From: Bacillota bacterium | GTDB lineage: Bacteria > Bacillota > Clostridia > Lachnospirales > Cellulosilyticaceae | NCBI GenBank assembly: GCA_023457875.1 | Contig: JAEXBC010000158.1 | Span: 1 to 5,721 of the forward strand | Reading direction: 5' to 3' | DNA length: 5,721 nucleotides | Shown: piece by piece, positions 1 through 5,200 of the stretch | Numbering within the stretch: the first letter of the stretch is position 1 | How the letters are laid out: each line of letters opens with the position of its first letter | Made by a program: the position numbers and the translations under genes | The notes under the pieces: model-generated | The model's database searches: none | Told to the model about the DNA's origin: nothing | The model's input: the letters and a program-made list of their open reading frames with translations, nothing else

Positions 1-863
1 CTCCAACAGTTAATATGCCATTCTTTGAAGATTTAACAGGAGAATCTGAGCAGATCATTGAAGATGGCGATTTAACTCCAGACAAAATTACATCTAAAAA
101 TGATGTGGCAGCAATCATCCGTAGAGCAAAGATGTGGTCAGCTACAGACTTGGCGGCAGCTTTAGCAGGCAAGGACCCAATGGAAGCTATTGCAAGTCTT
201 GTATCTGGATTTTGGGCCAGAGATATGCAAAAAGAATTAATTGCTATTCTCAATGGTATCTTTGGAACATTTACACCTGAAGGTGGTTCAGCTACAACGA
301 GATTAGCAAGTAACCTCTTAGACATTTCAGGAGGTTCAGGAGTAGCAGCGAAATGGTCAGCAAGTGCCTTTATTGATGCACAACAATTATTAGGTGATGC
401 ACAAGCACAGCTTACAGCTATTGCAATGCACTCAGCTACATATTCTAATTTGAAGAAGCAAAACTTAATTGCTACAGAGCATCCTAGCATGGATGTTTCA
501 TTTGAAAGCTATCAAGGGAAACGAGTCATTATTGATGATGGTTGTCCGGTAAGTGGAACAGGAGTAAATCAAATCTTTACATCTTATTTGTTTGGTGAAG
601 GTGCTATTGCACTAGGTAATGGTTCACCAGTCGGTTTTGTACCAACTGAAATTGACCGTGATAAGAAGAAAGGATCAGGTGTTGATTATCTTATCAATCG
701 TAAAACAATGATTTTGCATCCTAGGGGCGTTAAATTCACGAATACTAATGTGGCCAAAACAGAAGGCCCAAGTAGAGCTGAATTACAAGATGCTTCAAAC
801 TGGTTACCAGTGTATGAACCAAAACAGATTCGCATTGTTGCCTTTAAACATAAGATTGGCTAG
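1..863 (+). CDS. Major capsid protein, Gp13-like, 5' partial
   Basis: This gene encodes the shell-forming major capsid protein of the phage head. The reading frame is already open at the left edge: codons at 3-14 read P-T-V-N, directly followed by MPFFEDLTGESE. In this family the equivalent stretch (typically T-I-N-M-P-F-W/F-x-D-L-T-G) is internal, about 45-60 residues from the N-terminus. The ATG at 15 is therefore an internal methionine and the true start lies upstream. The window holds 286 residues. Recognisable family blocks are the D-L-T-P-x-K-I segment, the K-D-P-x-x-A-I-A-S-L-V block with W-A-R-D-M-Q, the central A-M-H-S region, the I-D-D-G-C-P-V-S-G strand, and the C-terminal N-W-x-P-V-Y-E-P-K-Q-I-R-I-V segment. 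The gene ends in TAG and the next start is 12 bases on. Family assignment comes from remembered sequence patterns, not a search. It is confident as a capsid protein and slightly less so for the exact family name. Confidence 0.9.
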   Translation, partial: PTVNMPFFEDLTGESEQIIEDGDLTPDKITSKNDVAAIIRRAKMWSATDLAAALAGKDPMEAIASLVSGFWARDMQKELIAILNGIFGTFTPEGGSATTRLASNLLDISGGSGVAAKWSASAFIDAQQLLGDAQAQLTAIAMHSATYSNLKKQNLIATEHPSMDVSFESYQGKRVIIDDGCPVSGTGVNQIFTSYLFGEGAIALGNGSPVGFVPTEIDRDKKKGSGVDYLINRKTMILHPRGVKFTNTNVAKTEGPSRAELQDASNWLPVYEPKQIRIVAFKHKIG

Positions 864-875
864 GAAGTGGTCAAT

Positions 876-1232
876 ATGGCAGGTTTAGAATTAAGTAAGC
901 TGAAACAATTATTAGGGATAGGTATTGCTGATCAGAGTAAGGACTTTATCCTTCAATTCATTTTAGATGATGTTGAAGGTAAAGTCCTTGATTATTGCCA
1001 TATAGATGAAGTGCCCAGCGTATTAAAGAATATATGCTATAGAATGGCTATGGATATCTATAGAAATGAGACTTTAGGGCAAGAGGAGCGAGAGGTAGTT
1101 GTTTCTAGTATTAGCGAAGGAGATACTTCAACATCATTTAGAGCAAAGGAGCAGGATAAAACTTATCTTGACTCTATCCTCAAAGATTATAGACCGCAGC
1201 TTAATAGGTACAGAAAGCTGGTGTGGAAATGA
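876..1232 (+). CDS. Head-tail connector protein, gp6-like
   Basis: This is a probable head-tail connector (adaptor) of the phage gp6-like / Phage_connect_1 type, which forms a ring under the portal in the neck. The 118-residue product is mostly helical. It begins L-E-L-S-K-L-K-Q-L-L-G-I, has a helix with D-D-V-E-G-K-V-L-D-Y-C-H-I-D-E-V-P, then a helix R-M-A-M-D-I-Y-R-N-E, and ends in a basic tail, N-R-Y-R-K-L-V-W-K. The pattern of a short helix, a 'VLDYC' helix, proline and an 'R-M-A-x-D' helix is typical of this family. I chose ATG 876 because AGGAAGTGG at 862-870 fits it as a ribosome binding site. The in-frame GTG at 867 lies inside that site. Length is normal for the family. The place directly after the capsid gene supports the role. 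Confidence 0.8.
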   Translation: MAGLELSKLKQLLGIGIADQSKDFILQFILDDVEGKVLDYCHIDEVPSVLKNICYRMAMDIYRNETLGQEEREVVVSSISEGDTSTSFRAKEQDKTYLDSILKDYRPQLNRYRKLVWK

Positions 1233-1612
1233 TAGAGGCTATTAAGAAAGCAAGGGAGCAATCAAGAAGAGCCATTGAAATGCTTTATGAGCATACTTGT
1301 ACAGTAGTTGAGTATGATAAAGCCAAAGATCCAATAACTAAGCAGACGAAATTAGCTGAAAAGATAGTTTTAGAAAATCAACCTTGCAAGTTATCATTTT
1401 CAACCGTTAAAGCATCCAGTCAAACACAATCAGCTAATGAGGTGCAACAGATTATTAAATTATTTGTTGCACATGGGGTTGAGATTAAGGAAGGTTCTAA
1501 GATTATTGTTATTCACAATGATAAAACCAGTGAATATAAGAATAGTGGTGTTCCTTCTATATTCCCTACGCATCAAGAAATCGTATTAGAACTGTTTAAG
1601 GGGTGGTCTTAA
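1229..1612 (+). CDS. Probable head-closure / neck protein (XkdH/YqbH-like)
   Basis: This 127-aa protein resembles small neck proteins found at this position in PBSX-like modules (XkdH/YqbH, DUF3599-like); relatives are sometimes misannotated as ABC transporter subunits. A helical N-terminus (residues 1-20, rich in K/R/E) precedes a beta-rich body: C-T-V-V-E-Y-D, then L-E-N-Q-P-C-K-L-S-F, Q-I-I-K-L-F-V-A, I-K-E-G-S-K-I-I-V, and an end with Y-K-N-S-G-V-P and H-Q-E-I-V-L-E-L-F-K-G-W-S. Small beta-barrel head-completion proteins look like this. The start is ATG 1229, which overlaps the upstream TGA in an ATGA junction and suggests translational coupling. The in-frame GTG at 1223 is a weaker alternative. 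The role as head closure is inferred from fold pattern and position between connector and gp10-like genes. Confidence 0.65.
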   Translation: MIEAIKKAREQSRRAIEMLYEHTCTVVEYDKAKDPITKQTKLAEKIVLENQPCKLSFSTVKASSQTQSANEVQQIIKLFVAHGVEIKEGSKIIVIHNDKTSEYKNSGVPSIFPTHQEIVLELFKGWS

Positions 1613-2106
1613 TGGCAAGATGGGGAAACTGTGATTTTAGAGAATTGCAGCGATTACAAGAAAAGATTGATAGGTTACAAGGGGAAGATGTAAATGCTTT
1701 TTGTGAATCGTGTGCTAAAGAATTGGCAGCAAGATTATTAGCAAAGGTAATTAGACGTACACCTATAGGACAATATGAGGCTGGAAGTGGTAAAACAGGT
1801 GGAACGCTTAGAAGAGGCTGGACTGCTAAAAGCCATCAAGAAGCTCAAACTGGAGGTACCACAAATGCTAAAACATATGCTAATTCCTTGCAAATCACAA
1901 AGACAGGAGACACCTATCAAGTTGAAGTAATTAATCCCGTTGAATATGCTCCATATGTAGAATTTGGACATAGAACTAGAAATCATCAAGGATGGGTACC
2001 AGGACGCTTTATGCTTACTATTTCTGAAAAAGAACTAGAATCACAAGCTCCAAAAGTCCTTGAAAGAAAATTAATGCAGTATTTAGGAGAGATATTTAAT
2101 GATTAA
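1612..2106 (+). CDS. HK97 gp10-like neck/tail-completion protein
   Basis: This 164-aa member of the HK97-gp10-like family (PF04883; XkdI in PBSX) acts at the head-tail interface or tail end in assembly. The N-terminal part (residues 1-55) is a long helix with coiled-coil character, followed by R-R-T-P-I-G-Q-Y and a glycine-rich loop (E-A-G-S-G-K-T-G-G-T-L-R-R-G-W). The family hallmark is near the C-terminus: V-E-V-I-N-P-V-E-Y-A-P-Y-V-E-F-G-H-R, then W-V-P-G-R-F-M-L and a final helix. Start choice: ATG 1612 shares its A with the upstream TAA (TAATG) and sits just behind AAGGGGTGG (1598-1606). The in-frame GTG at 1603 lies within that ribosome binding site and is unlikely. Length and motifs are complete. 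Confidence 0.87.
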   Translation: MARWGNCDFRELQRLQEKIDRLQGEDVNAFCESCAKELAARLLAKVIRRTPIGQYEAGSGKTGGTLRRGWTAKSHQEAQTGGTTNAKTYANSLQITKTGDTYQVEVINPVEYAPYVEFGHRTRNHQGWVPGRFMLTISEKELESQAPKVLERKLMQYLGEIFND

Positions 2107-2530
2107 TGAACTAATTATAGGTGTTTCACAAGCACTAGATACTGCTTTTAGTGGTGTGGAAATACATATTGATGAGATAAAGCAAGGACTTGTTGAGCCT
2201 TGCTTTTTTATTATGTTGTTAAAGCCAAAGCAAGAGCAGATGCTTGGACAAAGGTATTATAGAGAAAATTCCTTTGATATTCACTATTTCCCTAAGACAG
2301 ATAACACATCCGAAATTAATAACGTAATTGATAAGCTTATGGATACTCTAGAGTATATTAATTTTGATGGTGGATTACTTAGGGGAACTAACATACACAG
2401 TGAAACAGTATCTGGAGTTTTGCATTTCTTTGTAGAGTACAACTTCTACACAATTAAAGATAAAGATAAAGTTAAAGATCCTTATATGGAACGATTAAAG
2501 GTGAAAGGCAAGGTGAAAATGAGTGAGTGA
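2099..2530 (+). CDS. Phage tail terminator protein (DUF6838-type, XkdJ position)
   Basis: This 143-aa protein matches the DUF6838-type family annotated as phage tail terminator, which caps the tail tube once it reaches full length and joins it to the neck. Visible family features are an N-terminal amphipathic helix (I-I-G-V-S-Q-A-L-D), a strand with I-K-Q-G-L-V-E-P-C-F-F-I-M-L-L, the R-Y-Y-R-E-N-S-F-D-I-H-Y-F-P strand, a helix I-D-K-L-M-D-T-L-E-Y-I, and an end with V-S-G-V-L-H-F-F-V-E-Y-N-F-Y. A charged K/D-rich tail follows. The start overlaps the upstream gene by 8 bases and has AGGAGAG at 2085-2091. Codons 27-37 carry a terminator-like inverted repeat (see the separate entry). The location between gp10-like and sheath genes is the standard one. 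Confidence 0.8.
   Translation: MINELIIGVSQALDTAFSGVEIHIDEIKQGLVEPCFFIMLLKPKQEQMLGQRYYRENSFDIHYFPKTDNTSEINNVIDKLMDTLEYINFDGGLLRGTNIHSETVSGVLHFFVEYNFYTIKDKDKVKDPYMERLKVKGKVKMSE
2179..2209 (+). other. Terminator-like hairpin inside the tail terminator gene
   Basis: A perfect 9-bp inverted repeat, AAAGCAAGG (2179-2187) and CCTTGCTTT (2198-2206), encloses a 10-base loop. It runs straight into more T residues, giving six T in a row at 2204-2209. The layout is that of an intrinsic terminator, but it lies wholly inside coding sequence, over codons for I-K-Q-G ... E-P-C-F-F. The protein segment is well conserved in the family, so the repeat may be a by-product of coding constraint. Its function is unknown. 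Confidence 0.45.
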
Positions 2531-2717
2531 ATCTAAGTTGACTAAATCAAAAGAACCAGCTAATGAAGCGTCATTTACAAAGTCACAAATTATAAAATCT
2601 AAAAAATACGTTCATCAAACAGATTTACTTAATGTAATTCTAGAAGATGGCAAGAAGTACACTATTAAACAAGTTGAAAAGCTTGTTGATGAGTTTATGA
2701 AGAAAGAGGTGAAATAG
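2523..2717 (+). CDS. Small conserved phage tail-module protein
   Basis: This 64-aa protein has no assigned function. Proteins of this kind are common between tail terminator and sheath genes in PBSX-like modules. After a lysine- and serine-rich N-terminus (residues 1-20) comes a conserved-looking block: F-T-K-S-Q-I-I-K-S-K-K-Y, D-L-L-N-V-I-L-E-D-G-K-K-Y-T, and a final helix Q-V-E-K-L-V-D-E-F-M-K-K. There is no signal peptide or membrane segment. The start is GTG 2523, which overlaps the upstream gene by 8 bases (ATGAGTGAGTGA) with AAGGTG just before it. No in-frame ATG lies nearby. The product's first residues, M-S-E-S, echo the M-S-E that ends the upstream protein, because the two frames read the repeated GAGTGAGTGA. 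It ends one base before the sheath start. A structural or assembly-accessory role is only a guess. Confidence 0.7.
   Translation: MSESKLTKSKEPANEASFTKSQIIKSKKYVHQTDLLNVILEDGKKYTIKQVEKLVDEFMKKEVK
2706..2712 (+). promoter_or_regulatory. Ribosome binding site of the tail sheath gene
   Basis: GAGGTGA stands 6 bases before ATG 2719, within the last codons of the preceding small gene. It fixes the sheath start and suggests that this gene is still set up for strong translation despite its internal stop codon. Confidence 0.7.
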
Positions 2718-2718
2718 T

Positions 2719-4029
2719 ATGGCTTTAGGTGGAGGTGTCTTTTTAACACAAAACAAAAAAATACCTGGTACATACATCAATTTTGTTAGCGCTGCTAGAG
2801 CAAGTACTAACATTAGTGACCGTGGTTATGCGGCTATGCCATTGACATTAGATTGGGGACCAGACAATGAAGTATTCACTGTAGAGGTGGCAGACTTTCA
2901 GAAAGAGTCGTTAAAGATTTTTGGATATGACTACACTTCTGATAAGCTCAAAGGGCTTAGAGATTTATTCAAGAACATCAAAACACTTTAAGCCAAAAAG
3001 CTCAATAGTAATGGTGTTAAGGCATCAAATACATTAGGTATTGCTAAGTATAAGGGACTGAGAGGAAATGCTATTACAGTCAAGATTGAAGCAAATGTGG
3101 ATGATGAATCTAAATTTAATGTTACAACATTATTTGATGGAGTCGAGGTTGATACTCAGGTGGTAGCTGCTATTGTAGATTTGAAGCCTAATGATTATGT
3201 GTGTGAATGGAAAGCTTCAGCCGCATTGGAAGTTACAGCGGGTATGCCTATGACTGGAGGTACCAATGGTGAAGTCACAGGTACCGATTATCAAACCTTC
3301 TTAGATAAGATTGAATCTTATAGTTTTAACACTTTAGGATGCTTGTCTACAGAAAGTACAATTAAGGACTTATTTGCGCAGTTCACAAAGAGATTACGTG
3401 ATGATATGGGAATTAAGTTTCAGACAGTACTGTATAACCACGAGGCAGATTATGAAGGGGTTATCAATGTCAAAAATGCTGTAACTGATGCAGGAGAAAT
3501 TGAATCATCTGCAGTCTATTGGGTTACTGGTGCTAGTGCTGGATGTGCAGTTAATAAGTCAAATACCAACAGGAAGTATGATGGTGACTTTGTTATTAAT
3601 GTAGATTACAAGCAAAGTCAACTTGAAAAAGCAATCGAAGAAGGTGAATTTGTATTCCACAAAGTAGGTGATGAGGTTCATGTTTTAAATGATATTAATT
3701 CATTTACCAGCTTTACAAAGGACAAGAATGAAGACTTCTCAATGAATCAAGTGGTTAGAGTATTAGATCAAATAGCCAATGACATAGCGGTACTTTTTAA
3801 CAAGCAGTATATTGGCAAGGTTCAAAACAATGTTGCAGGTCGTATTGCATTTTGGAATGATTTAGTAAGTTACAATAAAGAGCTTGAACGTATTCAAGCT
3901 TTAGAAAATGTTAAGAGTGATGAAATTATCGTAGAGAAAGGTAATAGCAAAGACTCAGTGGTGGTAACTAATCCAGTAACGCCAGTATGTGCTATGGCCA
4001 AGCTTTATATGACGGTAGTTGTATCCTAA
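2719..4029 (+). pseudogene. xkdK: Contractile tail sheath protein (XkdK-like), interrupted by in-frame TAA
   Basis: This is the sheath subunit (Phage_sheath_1 family), which polymerises around the tail tube and contracts on infection. The frame opened at ATG 2719 hits TAA at 2989-2991 (codon 91) and then stays open to the TAA at 4027-4029. If the stop is read through, the product is 436 residues, a normal sheath length. Blocks in order: the N-terminal G-G-V-F-L-T-Q-N-K-K-I-P-G-T-Y-I-N-F; S-D-R-G-Y-A-A-M-P-L; L-K-G-L-R-D-L-F-K-N-I-K-T-L just before the stop; then L-N-S-N-G-V-K-A-S-N, the same block continued. Near residue 265 is A-V-Y-W-V-T-G-A-S-A-G, near 338 E-D-F-S-M-N-Q-V-V-R-V, and the C-terminus is K-L-Y-M-T-V-V-V-S. 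Relatives have tyrosine at position 91 (L-Y-A), so one T-to-A or C-to-A change explains the stop. No other decay is visible. Readthrough, suppression or a sequencing error are alternatives to a true pseudogene. In-frame GTG 3097 is a possible but poorly supported restart. Confidence 0.88.
2989..2991 (+). other. In-frame TAA nonsense codon in the sheath gene
   Basis: The codon lies between CTT (Leu) and GCC (Ala), where sheath relatives have tyrosine. Frame 2719 continues without shift on both sides, so this is a point nonsense change and not an indel. The same codon ends other genes here (1610-1612, 2104-2106, 4027-4029, 4536-4538), so the host code reads TAA as stop. Confidence 0.9.
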
Positions 4030-4030
4030 G

Positions 4031-4038
4031 AAAGGAGG
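4031..4038 (+). promoter_or_regulatory. Strong ribosome binding site of the tail tube gene
   Basis: AAAGGAGG lies one base after the sheath stop and 8 bases before ATG 4047. It is the most complete Shine-Dalgarno sequence in the window, which suits a highly expressed tube protein. It decides for ATG 4047 over the in-frame ATG 4080, which has no such site. Confidence 0.8.
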
Positions 4039-4046
4039 AATGAGAG

Positions 4047-4538
4047 ATGGAATTAGATTTACAATTCTTTGCACAACAAATGCACGCTAAAGACACGGTG
4101 TCAGCTTCTCTTGCAGAATGTTTTGTTACTATTGAAGGTAATAGATACAACTTTATGCAAGCGATTAACTTAGAAGCTAAGTTTGAGAAGAATAAGACTG
4201 AGGTACCCATCTTAGGGAAGACAGGAAAAGGTAATAAGGCAACGGGGTGGAAGGGTTCTGGCTCAGCTACATTCCATTACAACACTTCTATTTTTAGAGA
4301 ATTGCTTGTAAGGTTTAAGGAAACAGGAGAGGATGTCTATTTTGATATTCAAGTAACCAATGAAGATCCCACTTCTAGTGTGGGACGTCAAACAATCATT
4401 TTGAAGGATTGTAACTTAGATGGGGGCATTCTTACAAAGTTTGACGCTGATGCAGAATACCTTGACGAAGATATAGACTTTACATTTGAAGACTTTGAAA
4501 TGCCAGAGAAATTTAATATTTTAGCAGGTATGCAATAA
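4047..4538 (+). CDS. xkdM: Phage tail tube protein (XkdM-like)
   Basis: This is the inner tail tube subunit of the XkdM family (PF09393 type); it stacks in hexameric rings inside the sheath. The 163 residues include the family signatures: A-T/V-T-I-E-G-N-R-Y near residue 28, L-E-A-K-F-E-K-N-K-T-E-V-P-I-L-G-K-T-G-K-G-N-K-A (about 42-65), G-W-K-G-S-G-S-A-T-F-H-Y-N-T-S, D-I-Q-V-T-N-E-D-P-T-S-S-V-G-R-Q-T, and the acidic C-terminal part D-A-D-A-E-Y-L-D-E-D-I-D-F-T-F-E-D-F-E-M-P-E-K-F. It is a little longer than usual because residues 1-11 (M-E-L-D-L-Q-F-F-A-Q-Q) precede the usual family start; they contain an LQFFA leader seen on other structural proteins of Bacillota phages. The gene follows the sheath by 17 bases, as in PBSX, and a hairpin overlaps its stop codon. 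Confidence 0.92.
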   Translation: MELDLQFFAQQMHAKDTVSASLAECFVTIEGNRYNFMQAINLEAKFEKNKTEVPILGKTGKGNKATGWKGSGSATFHYNTSIFRELLVRFKETGEDVYFDIQVTNEDPTSSVGRQTIILKDCNLDGGILTKFDADAEYLDEDIDFTFEDFEMPEKFNILAGMQ

Positions 4539-4567
4539 GGTGCTCTATATGAGTGCCTTATTATTTT
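4534..4567 (+). terminator. Candidate terminator/attenuator hairpin after the tail tube gene
   Basis: An uninterrupted stem of 12 pairs (two of them G-U) forms between AATAAGGTGCTC (4534-4545) and GAGTGCCTTATT (4551-4562), with a 5-base loop TATAT and a T-rich tail (TTATTTT, 4561-4567). It starts inside the last codon, covers the TAA of the tube gene and fills about half of the 46-base gap before the chaperone gene. The tail is interrupted by A and the stem is AT-rich at its base. Partial termination, or 3'-end protection of tube mRNA, is therefore more likely than full termination, since the operon must continue into the tape measure gene. Confidence 0.55.
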
Positions 4568-4584
4568 AGAAGGGAGAATAAAAC

Positions 4585-5013
4585 ATGAGTGGATTAAGTG
4601 TATTTTTTGCAGAGAATGTAGAGAGGGATGAAGTAATCAAATATGTCGCTTCCAAACGATTTAAAGATGAGAAAGGCAATCCTGTTGAATGGCAAATAGG
4701 CTGCATTACGTCTGACGAAGATGAGGCTATTAGAAAGAGTTGTACTAGAAAAGTGCCTATTCCCGGGAAGAAAAATGCTTATATGCCTGAAACTGATTTT
4801 GAAAGCTATTTAGGTAAACTTGCGGTTAGATGTATTGCTTATCCTAATCTAAATGACGTAGATCTTCAAAATAGCTACGGTGTTATGGGTGCTGATAAAC
4901 TTCTAAAAACCATGCTTAAACCAGGAGAATATCAGGACCTATTAAAGAAAATCCAAGAAGTTAATGGTTTTGATGAGACTATGGAAGATTTGGTAGAAGA
5001 GGCAAAAAACTAA
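4585..5013 (+). CDS. xkdN: Tail assembly chaperone, short form (XkdN-like, gpG equivalent)
   Basis: This is an XkdN-like tail assembly chaperone (PF08890 type), which binds the tape measure and recruits tail tube subunits during tube assembly; such proteins are not part of the finished tail. The zero-frame product has 142 residues. Family motifs are F-F-A-E-N near residue 7, K-Y-V-A-S-K-R-F, the W-Q-I-G-C-I-T-S-D-E-D-E-A-I-R-K-S-C-T-R-K-V block (about 36-56), M-P-E-T-D-F-E-S-Y-L-G-K-L-A, P-N-L-N-D-V-D-L-Q-N-S-Y-G-V-M-G-A-D-K-L-L-K-T-M-L, and the C-terminal V-N-G-F-D-E-T-M-E-D-L-V-E-E-A-K-N. The last two codons, AAA AAC, belong to a -1 slippery heptamer directly before the TAA. AGGGAGA (4571-4577) stands about 7 bases before ATG 4585. 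Confidence 0.92.
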   Translation: MSGLSVFFAENVERDEVIKYVASKRFKDEKGNPVEWQIGCITSDEDEAIRKSCTRKVPIPGKKNAYMPETDFESYLGKLAVRCIAYPNLNDVDLQNSYGVMGADKLLKTMLKPGEYQDLLKKIQEVNGFDETMEDLVEEAKN

Positions 5014-5192
5014 TAGAAGGAGACGATAGTGAAGCTAACTATGCTTACTATTGTCTCCACAAGCTTAAGATGCTACCAAATGAATTTTTATCCTTACCAA
5101 GGAAGGAGAAAGCATTTGTAATAGCCTCTATTCAAATAAAACAAGAAAATGATAAAAAGAAATTAAAAGAAGCAAAAAGGAAAAGAAAGTGA
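4585..5192 (+). CDS. Tail assembly chaperone, frameshift-extended form (gpGT equivalent)
   Basis: A -1 shift on the slippery heptamer at 5004-5010 moves ribosomes into a frame starting L-I-E-G-D-D-S-E-A-N-Y-A-Y-Y at 5010 and ending at TGA 5190-5192. It adds 60 residues to give a 202-residue protein. The extension has a helical, aromatic-rich start (Y-A-Y-Y-C-L-H-K-L-K-M-L-P), a middle with L-P-R-K-E-K-A-F-V-I-A-S-I, and a strongly basic tail (K-K-K-L-K-E-A-K-R-K-R-K). This matches the second half of tail chaperones in PBSX-like modules. The extension has no start codon or ribosome binding site of its own near 5010, which supports expression only by frameshifting. In well-studied phages the extended form binds the tape measure and the short form binds tube subunits. 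TGA is 8 bases before the tape measure ATG. Confidence 0.87.
5004..5010 (+). promoter_or_regulatory. -1 frameshift slippery heptamer A AAA AAC
   Basis: The bases read A AAA AAC in the zero frame (GCA AAA AAC TAA), the standard X-XXY-YYZ form. After slipping, both tRNAs re-pair on AAA AAA. It lies right before the stop of the short chaperone and exactly where the downstream frame must be entered. Confidence 0.9.
5019..5058 (+). promoter_or_regulatory. Stimulatory stem-loop for -1 frameshifting
   Basis: A 14-pair stem (two G-U pairs) forms between GGAGACGATAGTGA (5019-5032) and TTACTATTGTCTCC (5045-5058), with a 12-base loop. The spacer from the slippery heptamer is 8 bases, within the usual 5-9. 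A loop AGCT (5033-5036) could pair with AGCT at 5062-5065 to make a small pseudoknot, which is speculative. Confidence 0.75.
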
Positions 5193-5200
5193 GGTGCTTC

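Noticed and set aside
1738..1989. Open frame of 83 codons on the - strand opposite the gp10-like gene
   Set aside because: It lies wholly within a confidently assigned + strand gene, its translation is low-complexity and S/C/F-rich, and it has no recognisable motif. It is an antisense shadow.
2989..2991. Reassigned genetic code (TAA as a sense codon)
   Set aside because: TAA ends several neighbouring genes exactly where family proteins end (1610-1612, 2104-2106, 4027-4029, 4536-4538), so a general reassignment does not fit.
2992..3096. Intron, insertion or small mobile element splitting the sheath gene
   Set aside because: The stretch translates in frame into normal sheath sequence (L-N-S-N-G-V-K-A-S-N and on); there is no extra DNA and no frame change.
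1849..3264. 13-base direct repeat ACTGGAGGTACCA at 1849-1861 and 3252-3264
   Set aside because: Both copies encode T-G-G-T in unrelated proteins, with no further similarity in the flanks; chance and codon bias suffice.
3992..4210. Open frame of 72 codons on the - strand across the sheath-tube junction
   Set aside because: It crosses two well-supported + strand genes and the tube ribosome binding site, and its product resembles no known protein. It is an antisense shadow.
4367..4385. 6-bp inverted repeat TCCCAC/GTGGGA inside the tail tube gene
   Set aside because: It is short, has no T tract, and falls on the conserved D-P-T-S-S-V-G-R codons, so coding constraint explains it.
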